Positions 30,401 through 37,584 of a stretch of 64,000 bases of DNA are shown here, one piece after another. Source of the DNA: Chitinolyticbacter albus (GTDB taxonomy: Bacteria > Pseudomonadota > Gammaproteobacteria > Burkholderiales > Chitinibacteraceae); the NCBI RefSeq assembly GCF_024437655.1, contig NZ_JANBVF010000027.1:1-64000 (forward strand), in the 5' to 3' direction. The stretch's first letter is position 1; each line of letters begins with the position of its first letter. The notes under the pieces were generated by a model. That model worked only from the letters and a program-made list of their open reading frames with translations. It had not been told where the DNA came from and searched no databases. Both the position numbers and the translations under genes were made by a program.

Positions 30401-31855
30401 CTGGCCGGCCTCGGCGCTGTCCAGCCAGAAATAGCTGTCGAGCAAGCGGGTGATGGCGCGGTTCAGGTCTTCATAGTGCAGCCGACTCGGGCTTTGTTCG
30501 CGCGTGGCGCGGGCGATGCCATAAAGCTCGGAGATGCCGCGCACCAGTTCGCCATTGCCGATGCGACCGTAGAAGCCGGCCGGCGGCGCGCTGGCGGCGT
30601 GCTCGTCACTGCAGAACGGCGTATTCCACAGCTGCATGGCGTGGGTGCGGGTCGGCTCTTCGCCTTCGGCGTTGAACAGCAGCACGCGGCCATCGTCGAA
30701 GCGCGCGTAGCCGTTGCTGAACAGCGGGGAGGACAGCGTCTTTTCGATCAGGTTGTACGCCAGCAGCGCCAACCGGCCCGCTTCGGGCTCGTAGAAGGCA
30801 TAGAGCACGTCCTCGCCGTTGGGCGAGCGGATCATGCGCTTGAACTTCATGCCGGCCACATCGTCGGCGAAGGTCTTGTACTCGCCGCTCTGCAGGTAGC
30901 AGCCGCCGGGGAACACGATGCCGTGATCCTCGGGCAGCTGCACGCAGGAGGCACCGATGCCGTCGATACGCGTCACCTGCTGGGTGCGGGTATTGAAGAC
31001 CAGGTAACGGTAGGCGGTTTCGCGGTAGGGCAGGATCTTGAGCAGGATCAGCGTGCCCAGCCGTGCGTAGCTGATGTCGGAGTCGGTCAGCGACTGGCTG
31101 CCGTCGTCGACCGGCTCGCTGTAGATGCCGCGGCCGACATCGGTATTGTTCTCGACCTTGATCGTCAGGTCGCCACCGATGGTTTCGACGAACAGCGTGT
31201 CGAGGATGTTGACGTGCGGGTGCTTGCCGTTGATGTGGTGCTCGCGCCCGGTGGCGATCCATTCGAAATCGTGCGATGGCGGCAGCACGATGTCGCGCTC
31301 GCCGCGGTTGTCGATGTACTGCACGCTGCCATCGCGATTCAGCTGCCAGCGGAACACGCGCAGATCACCGGCGCGCACGCCGATCTGGAACGCGGCCAGT
31401 AGTTTGTCGCCGGTGACGCGCAGCTGGCGCAGGTTGGCGTTCTTGTAATACGCGTAAAGCTCGCGAAAATCGCTGGTGAAGCGCGGATCATCGAGGAAGG
31501 TGCCGGTCGCGGGCACCGCCTCGAGCTCGACCGCCTCGCCTTCGCCGGTCAGCCGGTACAGGCTGAACACGTCGTCGATCCGCGTTTCCTTCCTGAGGCC
31601 GATGTAGACGTTGTAACCGAACAGCAGCAGCTCGCCGACGCGCACGATATCGCGTGCCACGCAGTTGTTCTCGGTACGGGCGCGGGTGCGGGCGATCAGC
31701 CGCAGCTCGGCGCGGCCGAACGCGGCCAGCCGTGCCTGGTTCAGCGTGCCAGCCTGCACCAATAGTGCTTCACCCTGCTGCGACAGCCGCTGCTTCAACA
31801 GCTCGTAGCCGCCGCTGGCAGCGATGTCCTGATCGATTTCCTGGGTGGTGCTCAT
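27479..31855 (-). CDS. Giant AAA+ ATPase ('DNA repair ATPase'-type) with N-terminal beta-rich and coiled-coil regions, stopped by an in-frame TAG
   Basis: The 1,458-codon frame has an N-terminal region (about 1-430) rich in beta strands, of the kind annotated DUF3686. A long helical/coiled-coil middle follows (about 470-830). The C-terminal AAA+ module has Walker A PPGYGKTT (about 1277-1284), Walker B VMLYVDDIQ, sensor 1 VVMAGNPYT and an arginine-finger region IPDMLANRADIYNL. The frame ends FLR then TAG, while the protein clearly continues in frame at 26600-27463. Read through, it would total about 1,750 residues. Start ATG 31855 follows a TTG. The cellular role is unproven; the DNA-repair label is only an annotation habit. 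Context suggests a membrane-associated remodeller. Confidence 0.85.
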   Translation of the reverse strand: MSTTQEIDQDIAASGGYELLKQRLSQQGEALLVQAGTLNQARLAAFGRAELRLIARTRARTENNCVARDIVRVGELLLFGYNVYIGLRKETRIDDVFSLYRLTGEGEAVELEAVPATGTFLDDPRFTSDFRELYAYYKNANLRQLRVTGDKLLAAFQIGVRAGDLRVFRWQLNRDGSVQYIDNRGERDIVLPPSHDFEWIATGREHHINGKHPHVNILDTLFVETIGGDLTIKVENNTDVGRGIYSEPVDDGSQSLTDSDISYARLGTLILLKILPYRETAYRYLVFNTRTQQVTRIDGIGASCVQLPEDHGIVFPGGCYLQSGEYKTFADDVAGMKFKRMIRSPNGEDVLYAFYEPEAGRLALLAYNLIEKTLSSPLFSNGYARFDDGRVLLFNAEGEEPTRTHAMQLWNTPFCSDEHAASAPPAGFYGRIGNGELVRGISELYGIARATREQSPSRLHYEDLNRAITRLLDSYFWLDSAEAGQLATALKTIADTARLTLDEFDKVTAIRHAADTALAKMETQNKALLTDIAATIWKSPQQFVDALARLRALRGELLGLSEQRYIDRARLQAIDDGLAAEQKRLSDETIRFLAGPQSFTQYHAELEKVATELPGIATVAALTPQLSALDTTASGLDLLTELLAGLESGDATVRTQILDDVGEVYARLNQVRAAARARRDSLAVKEASAEFGAQFKLFGQSVANAIDLADSPEKCDEALTQLLTQLEELETRFGSQETFLADIVAKREAVYEAFASRRQALLDARQQRAQSLAAAARRIVESIEKRLTRFTSPEELHSYFAADAMVQKLRGLIGDLRQLNDTVQADTLEARIKTLRDNAVRIQRDKGDLFSADGIRLGRHTFTVTTQPFDLTLVHRDDALSLHLTGTDYFEPLADERLIALKPWWAQQLVSETEAVYRGEYLAWRMLCAMHAGELDPAALEAARLADTGLLPLVRDYAATRYHDGYQKGVHDVDAAALLATLLPMDREAGLLRFGPLPRGLAALFWAHGIWENDKAGWRIRAENARRIRDEFGQDKALLTLADSLATRLAEFTEHEGFALDVALRQAIVDYLLAELTTGRAEWASSADAQTLVDALNQQLERRGAIGTLHDGLKTGSLHERWQLACAWCEAVAAQQQLPASYATEAAALLLTELPRQRVNVALTGAVSGLVGQHPTIRDGALAIDLNTFRAKLAQHDVVVVPAFNTLQALRHDIVDSTRRALRLEQYQAKPLSGFVRNQLIDEVYLSLIGDNLAKQIGTAGESRRGDLMGLLLLISPPGYGKTTLMEYVANRLGLIFVRVNGPALGHKVTSLDPAQADSSAARQELERLNFGLAMGNNVMLYVDDIQHTSPEFLQRFIALCDGTRRIEGIWKGEARSYDLRGKRFCVVMAGNPYTESGEAFRIPDMLANRADIYNLGDVLSGKEHLFALSYIENSLTANPVLAPLANRDPADIQLFLR

Positions 31856-31909
31856 CAACGATGACCTTGTAGACGGGGCAAGGGGTAGGCTCCGGGCTGA
31901 TACCGGCGA

Positions 31910-32458
31910 TCAGTGTGGCGCGGGGGCGGTTGTCAGCAAGAAAGCCAGCAGCACGGCGCGCTGCGGATGGCCTGCCAGCCAGGCGCGCACGCGTTGCGCT
32001 TCGGCGTAGTCCACATCGCCCAGCCGTGCGCGCCAGGTGGCATCGCGCCGCTCGCGCGATTCGCTCTCGCGCACCTCGCGCTGGCCGCGATCGCTGAGGA
32101 TGTGCAACAGCGTGCGGGTCAAACCGTGTGCACGCAGCGCCGGCCACTCGTCGCCATCGAGCCAGACCTTGCGGCAGGCGCCGCAGCGATCGAGCCTGAA
32201 TTTCAGATGCCCGGCCACGCGGTATTTCTGCAGCAACTGCGTACAGTCCGGGCAGCGCAGCGCGCGCGGCGAGGCTTCCTCGATCAGTTCGGCTGCTTTG
32301 CTCACCGCTTCGTCCGGTAGCGGCGGCGCCTGGTCGAGCCAGTGGCGATAGTCGCCGAGCCCGAGCCAGGTGCCCTGGCAGGTGGGGCACTGCTCGGCGA
32401 CGAGCCCGGGCTCGATGGATTCGGGACGGGTTTCGGTATTGCAGCTCAGGCAAAGCAT
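31910..32458 (-). CDS. TFIIB-type zinc-ribbon protein
   Basis: The 182-residue product has two zinc ribbons. The first is CLSCNTET ... CPTCQGTWL (about 3-31); the second is CPDCTQLLQKY ... CGACRKVWLDGDEW (about 69-106). The consensus CxxC...CxxCxGxWLD is that of the zf-TFIIB family. The charged helical C-terminus (RDATWRARLG) ends in a short hydrophobic stretch (AVLLAFLLTTA). Such proteins commonly accompany membrane-stress genes; the function is unknown. It lies 54 bases before the giant ATPase. Confidence 0.8.
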   Translation of the reverse strand: MLCLSCNTETRPESIEPGLVAEQCPTCQGTWLGLGDYRHWLDQAPPLPDEAVSKAAELIEEASPRALRCPDCTQLLQKYRVAGHLKFRLDRCGACRKVWLDGDEWPALRAHGLTRTLLHILSDRGQREVRESESRERRDATWRARLGDVDYAEAQRVRAWLAGHPQRAVLLAFLLTTAPAPH

Positions 32459-32473
32459 GCCCGCTCCTTGGTT

Positions 32474-32743
32474 TTACAGTTCGAAAGTGTTCTTGCGTTT
32501 CAAGATGCGGATCAGCGCATTGCTGCGCCTGGATTGCCGCCAGAGCTCGGCGCCGAGCACGGCGATCAGCAACCAGGGCGTCTGGTCGCGGATTGCCGGC
32601 ACGAACTGCGAACCGAGAAAACCCAGCGCGGCTGCGCAGGCCACCACGGCGCCCGGCAGCAGCGAGCACGTGTAGCTCAGTGTTTGCCGATCCAGCGCAT
32701 CACGCTCGGTGATCGCCACGAGTGGGTTGGGGGCGTGGGGCAT
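32474..32743 (-). CDS. Small two-TM membrane protein
   Basis: The 89-residue product starts MPHAPNPLVAITERD (start 32743). The 25-codon upstream extension runs into the flotillin gene and is discounted. Two hydrophobic segments, about 26-47 (LPGAVVACAAALGFLGSQF) and 55-70 (PWLLIAVLGAELW), are followed by a basic tail. Not recognised. It lies between the flotillin and the zinc-ribbon gene in the operon. Confidence 0.7.
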   Translation of the reverse strand: MPHAPNPLVAITERDALDRQTLSYTCSLLPGAVVACAAALGFLGSQFVPAIRDQTPWLLIAVLGAELWRQSRRSNALIRILKRKNTFEL

Positions 32744-32756
32744 CGTCGGCGCTCGC

Positions 32757-34829
32757 TTACTTGCGACCCAGCGAGCCCAGCAGCTTTTGCAGCGCATCGT
32801 GTGTTTCGGCGTTGCCATCCTTCATCACGCGTTGCAGCAGCGCGGCGGCGGACAGGTTCTGCAGCTCGTCGGCCGATTGGCCGAGGCCACCAAGCAGCTT
32901 GCCGGCGTCGTCGATCAGGTTGCGCTCGCCGGCGCGATGCGGCGCGGTGGCAAGCTGCAGCGTTTCGCTCTTGCCGATGGCGCCGTCGATGGCCTTGCCG
33001 ATGCCTAGCGCGTTGACGAAGCGCTGGAAGTAGTCGCCCTCGCCACCGACGATGTCGATGCGCGCATTGCCCAGCGCCTTGCCCAGCACCTCGGCCTGTT
33101 CGCGGGCGATGCTGGTGTTGGCGTCGATGGCCTTGAGCGTCTGCACGTGGGCGTTGTCGAGCCGCATGCGGAATTCCTCGTGGGCGCGGGTGTCGTCGCT
33201 CATCGCCTTCATTGCTTCGAACTTCGAGTGCAGGCCCTTGGCTTCGGCGGCAAACTTGGCTTCGATCGCGTGCGCGTCGGCGGTCTTGACGTTCACGTCC
33301 GCCAGGCCCAGCTTCTCGCGGCCCGATGCTTCGGCTTCGAGCTTGAGGCGCAGCGCCTCGGCTTCGGCCTCGCCCATGCGGCTGACCGCGTCGGCGTCGG
33401 CCATCTTCACCTTGGCGGCAACCATGCCGTCCTTTTCCTTGGCATCGGCCGTCACCAGCATCACCTTGGCGTCCGCGAGGCCCGGTGCGGCGGACAGTGC
33501 TTCGACGCCTTCGGCCTCGCGCTTCTTGGCCTCGGCTTCCTTCTCGGCAACCTTGAGCTTGGCGTCGGCCAGCGTGGTTTCCTCGACGGCCTTGTGCTTG
33601 GCGCGGCGCTCCTCGGCTTCGGCCGCTTTCACGTCGACAACCAGCTTCTCTTCCGCGCGGGCTTCGGCGGCGATCACCGTGGCCTTGCGGGTGCGATCGG
33701 CCTCGGCAACCACGCGCAGTTCCTTGATTGCTTCTTCCTGCTCGGCCACCGTGCGCTCGACCACGATGCGCTCGCGGATCACGTCGGCGATGGCCTTCTT
33801 CTCGATCTCGATTGCCTTGTCGGCCTCGATGCCTTGCAGCGCCACTTCGCGCTCGCGGTCGACCACTTCCAGATCGCGGGCACGGGTGACTTTTTCTTCT
33901 TCGATGGCGACGGCGCGCTTGCGGTTGTTCTCCGCCACTTCCTTCTCGCGCTGCATGTTTTCCTGCTGCACGGCGATCAGCTGATCGGCCTGGATACGGG
34001 CGATCTCGGCCTTGGCGCGTTCCTCGGCGGCGACACGGTCGGATTCGGCCTGCTCGCGGGCGCGCACGGTGGCGATTTCGCGCTGCTGCCGGGCTTCGGC
34101 GTCGGCCTGCTGGCGTTGCAGTTCGAGGATGGTTTCGGCGGTCTCGACATCCTTCTTCTTGATCTGCATCTGCTCGTCACGCTGCAGCTGGTTGGTGGTG
34201 ACGTGCTGCACGGCGGTGAGCTCGGTGATCTTGCGGATGCCCTGCGCGTCGAGGATGTTGTTGCGATCGAGCTTGTCCATCGGCGTCTGCTCGAGGTAAT
34301 CGATCGCCGCGTCTTCCAGCACATAGCCCGAGAGGTTGTCGCCGATCTGGCGGATGATCTCGTCGCGGAACTTGTCGCGCGCCATGTAGAGATCCTCGAA
34401 GTCCATCGCCTTGCCGACGGTCTTCAGCGCCTCGGCGAACTTGGCGGCGAACAGCTCTTCCAGCGTCTCCTGGCTGGAGGCGCGCTCGCAACCGACGGTC
34501 TGCGCCACGCGCAGCACGTCCTCGGCGGTCTTGTTCACGTGCACGAAGAAGGTGACCTCGATATCGGCACGGATGTTGTCGCGACAGATCAGGCCGGCGT
34601 TGCCCGAGCGCTTGATGACGATGGTCTTGAGCGAGATGTCCATCAGTTCCATCTTGTGGATCACCGGGTAGACCATGCGGCCGGTAAAGGTGACCTCGGG
34701 CTCGGCGCGCAAGGTGTTCACGATCATGCCGCGGCCCTGTTCGACCTTGTGATAGAACTTCACGAACAGCAAGAAGGCACTGAAGATAAAGAAGGCGGCG
34801 ATGACGATCGCCACGAGAATCGAAGTCAT
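32757..34829 (-). CDS. yqiK: Flotillin-like SPFH/Band 7 membrane protein (YqiK type)
   Basis: The 690-residue product has one N-terminal TM (ILVAIVIAAFFIFSAFLLFV, about 4-23). The SPFH domain follows (about 30-220), with YHKVEQGRGMIVNTL and DISLKTIVIKRSGNAGLICR. A very long Ala/Glu-rich coiled coil (about 220-570) carries repeated KAEAEA-type heptads, and the C-terminus is helical. Flotillins scaffold membrane microdomains, and YqiK is the enterobacterial homologue. It is placed 91 bases after the YqiJ-like gene, the same partnership as in E. coli yqiJK. Start 34829 is at the TM; the upstream in-frame extension has no family similarity. Confidence 0.92.
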   Translation of the reverse strand: MTSILVAIVIAAFFIFSAFLLFVKFYHKVEQGRGMIVNTLRAEPEVTFTGRMVYPVIHKMELMDISLKTIVIKRSGNAGLICRDNIRADIEVTFFVHVNKTAEDVLRVAQTVGCERASSQETLEELFAAKFAEALKTVGKAMDFEDLYMARDKFRDEIIRQIGDNLSGYVLEDAAIDYLEQTPMDKLDRNNILDAQGIRKITELTAVQHVTTNQLQRDEQMQIKKKDVETAETILELQRQQADAEARQQREIATVRAREQAESDRVAAEERAKAEIARIQADQLIAVQQENMQREKEVAENNRKRAVAIEEEKVTRARDLEVVDREREVALQGIEADKAIEIEKKAIADVIRERIVVERTVAEQEEAIKELRVVAEADRTRKATVIAAEARAEEKLVVDVKAAEAEERRAKHKAVEETTLADAKLKVAEKEAEAKKREAEGVEALSAAPGLADAKVMLVTADAKEKDGMVAAKVKMADADAVSRMGEAEAEALRLKLEAEASGREKLGLADVNVKTADAHAIEAKFAAEAKGLHSKFEAMKAMSDDTRAHEEFRMRLDNAHVQTLKAIDANTSIAREQAEVLGKALGNARIDIVGGEGDYFQRFVNALGIGKAIDGAIGKSETLQLATAPHRAGERNLIDDAGKLLGGLGQSADELQNLSAAALLQRVMKDGNAETHDALQKLLGSLGRK

Positions 34830-34920
34830 GGTTGCTCCCTGATAACGACAAGACGGCGGTGTGGGCCTGCTGCACAAGCAGGTCGATGAGTTATTGCGGG
34901 TGAGAGATGGAAAGGGCGGT

Positions 34921-35541
34921 TCAGGAGTCGTCGATGGCGGCGATGGTGTACACGCTGCTCGCCGCGTCGTAATCGACGATGACGGCGCGCGAGCCCTTGC
35001 CCAGCGCGTTGGGCATCTCGGCGCGCACGCGGATATTGATACCGGCGCCACCGGTGGCCACCTCGGCACGGCCGAAGCGCTCGGTCACTTCCAGCGTCAG
35101 CACCTTGCAGGCGCTGCCGACCAGTGCCGGGTTGCTGACCGCGTTGTGCGAGACGAACAGCCCGCGCATCGGCCGCAACACGGCGGCGGTGATGGGCAGC
35201 GCGATGGCGAAACTGACCAGCAGCACCACCACGCCGGCCACGTAGCGCAGCAGGTCGGGCAGCCACGTCAGCAGGTATTCGCCGGCGAGGCAGGACAGCA
35301 GCCAGCCGATCAGCGTGATCAGGCTGACCACGATGGAAAACGGCACCGCGCCCAGCCCCAGCGCCATCAACTTGCCCGAAAGATCGCCCAGCCCATGGGC
35401 ATCGCTGTCCAGATCGAGCGCATCCACGTCGACAAATCCTGCCAGCGCAGCGATCCAGTACAGCAGCACCACGCCGAGCAGCACCGTCCAGATGGCGGTG
35501 GGGAAGCTGCTGATGGTGTCGAAGAAACGGCCCATGTTCAT
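34921..35541 (-). CDS. yqiJ: OB-fold membrane protein of the YqiJ family
   Basis: The 206-residue product has TMs about 13-35 (FPTAIWTVLLGVVLLYWIAA), 62-88 and 95-118. The C-terminal soluble beta-barrel (about 125-200) has VGSACKVLTLEVTERFGRAE and NALGKGSRAVIVDYD, the NfeD/OB-like fold. OB-fold membrane proteins of this kind typically pair with SPFH proteins, here the next gene. Met at 35541 or 35535 could be the start. Confidence 0.88.
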   Translation of the reverse strand: MNMGRFFDTISSFPTAIWTVLLGVVLLYWIAALAGFVDVDALDLDSDAHGLGDLSGKLMALGLGAVPFSIVVSLITLIGWLLSCLAGEYLLTWLPDLLRYVAGVVVLLVSFAIALPITAAVLRPMRGLFVSHNAVSNPALVGSACKVLTLEVTERFGRAEVATGGAGINIRVRAEMPNALGKGSRAVIVDYDAASSVYTIAAIDDS

Positions 35542-35560
35542 GTCCTAGGTTGCAACGTCG

Positions 35561-35839
35561 TTACGGCGAGGTGCTGCGCCACAGCGGATTCTTGCAGCGC
35601 TCGCAGCAATGCAGGCGCCAAGTTGAAGTCGGGCCGAACACGCCGGTGTCCAGGATTTCTGCACTGCCACAATGCACGCAGTGTGCTCGGGCACTGGCTG
35701 CGATATCCGGGTAGCGGGTCAGGTACTCGGCCTGGGTCGGAAAGCGATGCCACCAACCGGCGCGTACGGAGCGGAACTGCCAGCCAAACAGCAGCAGGGG
35801 CAAGAGGATCACGATGGCCAGCATCATCGCAGTGCTCAT
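35561..35839 (-). CDS. Small membrane-anchored zinc-ribbon protein
   Basis: The 92-residue product has an N-terminal hydrophobic segment (MMLAIVILLPLLLFGWQF, about 5-22), then a putative zinc ribbon CVHCGSAE ... CCERC (about 54-83). The ATG lies directly next to the stop of the upstream gene (35840). Not assigned to a named family. It is part of the PspA/flotillin operon. Confidence 0.7.
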   Translation of the reverse strand: MSTAMMLAIVILLPLLLFGWQFRSVRAGWWHRFPTQAEYLTRYPDIAASARAHCVHCGSAEILDTGVFGPTSTWRLHCCERCKNPLWRSTSP

Positions 35840-36187
35840 CTAGCGTTCTCCTCGCCCTGGGTTCTCGACACGCCGCGCGAACGCAAGCAGTTCCCGCAGT
35901 ACCCGCTCCTTGATTTCCAGCCGCTGCTCGGGCGTGAGCCCGAAACGCTGACCGAGCGCGGCGTAATCCTCTTCGGACAGCGTGACGGTGAGCCGTGGCC
36001 GCTTGGGGCGGCTGGTGACCGCGAGCCCGAGCACCTGGCGGATCTGGTCCGAGTTGCTGAGGTTGTTGTCGAAGGCGGCGCGGCGCACCGCCTGCAACAC
36101 CTCCTCTTCTACATCGAACGCCACCTGCACCGCGTGGATGGCCGGCGCCGAGCTTTCCCAGCGCGGCGGCAGCTTCTTCTGGCTCAT
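35840..36187 (-). CDS. Probable DNA-binding protein with two ribbon-helix-helix-like segments
   Basis: The 115-residue product has two segments that each look like a beta strand followed by two helices: AIHAVQVAFDVEEEVLQAVR ... SNSDQIRQVLGL (about 16-55), and RLTVTLSEEDYAALGQRFG ... IKERVLRELLAFA (about 65-105). This is the layout of a tandem ribbon-helix-helix protein; I infer it from pattern only. An RHH autorepressor would explain the four-half-site operator upstream of the operon (37361-37396). It overlaps the preceding pspA stop by 4 bases. Confidence 0.6.
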   Translation of the reverse strand: MSQKKLPPRWESSAPAIHAVQVAFDVEEEVLQAVRRAAFDNNLSNSDQIRQVLGLAVTSRPKRPRLTVTLSEEDYAALGQRFGLTPEQRLEIKERVLRELLAFARRVENPGRGER

Positions 36188-36894
36188 TCGATGCGCTCAC
36201 TGCCCGCGTCGCGCCGGGCCTTCAGCCGCGCCAGCACCGCCTCCTTGCGGTTGGCGTCCTCGCCGATGCCGGCGGCGGCAAGCTTGCGTTCCAGCGCCTT
36301 GTTGCCGAACTCGGCGTCGAGTTCCTCGGCGGCCTTCATCCGGTCGGCCATCAGCGTGTGGCGCTCCTTGATCCGCTCCAGCGATTCGCGCGCGCCGCCC
36401 AGTTTGGAGGCGCCGCTGCCCATGCTTTGCGAAATCGATTCGGTGGCGCGGTAGACGCTCTCGGTGGTCTTGGCCACCGCCAGTTCGCGCTCGTGTTCAC
36501 GCACGCGGGTTTCGGCCTGGCGGATCAGATCCTTGAGGTTGACGATGTGCTGGGCGAAATCGGCCTGTGCGCGTTGCTGTGCGGTGTGCTCGGCCTCCAG
36601 TTCGGCGATGCGGCTGGCGACGTCGCCGGCGAGGTGGTCCTCAGCCTTGTCGAGTGCGGCGAGCGCGTGTTCTTCGAAGCGGGTGATTTCCCGCTCCAGC
36701 CGCTCGATCTCGCGTTCGGCGGCCTTTTCCTGAGCCATGACCAGCGTGAGATCCTGCTTGGCGCGAGCAAGCGCGGCCTTGGATTCGTGGATCTCCTGCT
36801 CGTAGATACGGGTGGCGTTGGCGTCGACGACGCTTTCGCCGATTTCGCGCGCGCTGCCTTTGAGCGCGGTGAGGATCTTGCTGAAGACGGACAT
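36184..36894 (-). CDS. pspA: PspA/IM30-family membrane-remodelling protein
   Basis: The 236-residue product begins MSVFSKILTALKGSAREIGE, an amphipathic N-terminal helix. A long coiled coil follows (about 30-150), including IYEQEIHESKAALARAKQDL and AEREIERLEREITRFEEHAL. It ends with a shorter helical tail (NKALERKLAAAGI). It resembles E. coli YjfJ more than classical PspA. ESCRT-III-like IM30 proteins oligomerise on stressed inner membranes. Start 36894 is chosen on the family N-terminus. It is second in the operon, 16 bases after the DUF2170 gene. Confidence 0.9.
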   Translation of the reverse strand: MSVFSKILTALKGSAREIGESVVDANATRIYEQEIHESKAALARAKQDLTLVMAQEKAAEREIERLEREITRFEEHALAALDKAEDHLAGDVASRIAELEAEHTAQQRAQADFAQHIVNLKDLIRQAETRVREHERELAVAKTTESVYRATESISQSMGSGASKLGGARESLERIKERHTLMADRMKAAEELDAEFGNKALERKLAAAGIGEDANRKEAVLARLKARRDAGSERIE

Positions 36895-36910
36895 CTCGTT
36901 CTCCTTGCGG

Positions 36911-37324
36911 TCAGTGCAGGTAGTCGGCCATGGCTTCGAGGGCATCGACGGCGTTGTCGCTCAGCGCGAGCAGATCCTGCGCCAGATCGTCGGCGCCGGC
37001 ATTGCGTGCCAGTGCGCCATAGAGCAGGTACTTGTCGCCGATGCGGCCGAACGACGACAGCGGTATCGCCACGTTCAGATCGAGCATCGCTTCGAGCAGG
37101 GCAGTGCGACGCGCGCTGGCAATGTCAGCTTCGGTCCATAGGTAGCAAATACACAACAGCTGGCTGTCAGCTTCGGTGATGAAGATCGGCAGCTCCTCGC
37201 GCCCGCTGATCGCGACCTTGAAGACCACGACCTCGCCCGGTATGCGCTCGAGCTCGAACGCACCCAACTGGCCGGCAAGCCGTTGACCTGCCTCGGAAAT
37301 CCGGTGTTGCAATGCTGTGTCCAT
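36911..37324 (-). CDS. yjfI: DUF2170 (YjfI-like) protein, first gene of the operon
   Basis: The 137-residue cytoplasmic protein includes RIPGEVVVFKVAISGREELP (about 28-47), ICYLWTEADIASARRTALLE and LDLNVAIPLSSFGRIGDKYL, which match DUF2170. In E. coli yjfI precedes the PspA-like yjfJ, the same order as here. Start 37324 lies 7 bases after an acgaggag ribosome site on the minus strand. Family function is unknown. The promoter/operator lies 25-75 bases upstream. Confidence 0.88.
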   Translation of the reverse strand: MDTALQHRISEAGQRLAGQLGAFELERIPGEVVVFKVAISGREELPIFITEADSQLLCICYLWTEADIASARRTALLEAMLDLNVAIPLSSFGRIGDKYLLYGALARNAGADDLAQDLLALSDNAVDALEAMADYLH

Positions 37325-37350
37325 GGCGACTCCTCGTGATGGATGCACTC

Positions 37351-37379
37351 AACATAAATGCCTCGACATATAATGTCAA
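37351..37379 (-). promoter_or_regulatory. Sigma70-type promoter of the DUF2170-pspA-flotillin operon
   Basis: On the minus strand a perfect -35 TTGACA (37374-37379) is separated by exactly 17 bases from a -10 TATGTT (37351-37356). Expected transcription start is near 37344, giving a leader of about 20 bases before ATG 37324. The -35 lies inside the palindromic operator. Confidence 0.75.
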
Positions 37380-37396
37380 GACATTTTATGTCGAGG
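37361..37396. promoter_or_regulatory. Operator-like palindrome with four GACAT/ATGTC half sites
   Basis: 36 bases symmetric about 37378/37379, with 17-base arms and one mismatch pair. Half sites are GACAT (37365-37369), ATGTC (37373-37377), GACAT (37380-37384) and ATGTC (37388-37392), spaced 3, 2 and 3 bases. It covers the -35 and part of the spacer, so a bound protein would block RNA polymerase. The protein is unknown; the RHH-like product at 35840-36187 is a candidate. Confidence 0.75.
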
Positions 37397-37584
37397 TGTG
37401 CGACGCGATATCGGCGTTCTGACTGGGGGAGGGCAACGAAATGTGCGACGTATGATTGTAAGTATTTTACAGGGTTGCTTGCGACAGACTGAGATCGTGC
37501 CGTAATTCTGTCTATTGGCGCAAGCAAAATGCTGACGCTTCCGGCGTGCGCGCAACAAGGCCGTTCACCCGCAGGCGGGAAGAG
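37397..37584. other. Gene-free stretch upstream of the operator
   Basis: 188 bases between the operator and the end of the DUF3025 gene. The part around 37440-37520 is AT-richer than its surroundings and could hold an activator site. Only a weak GC hairpin (cccgcaggcggg, about 37565-37576) follows the DUF3025 stop, and no gene is visible. Confidence 0.5.

Noticed and set aside
28943-31402. 819-codon plus-strand reading frame
   Set aside because: Lies wholly antisense to the AAA+ ATPase; composition is that of a GC-rich shadow frame with no domain.
33147-34889. 580-codon plus-strand reading frame
   Set aside because: Antisense to the flotillin coiled coil; Leu/Gly/Asp-rich pattern is the mirror of its Ala/Glu codons.
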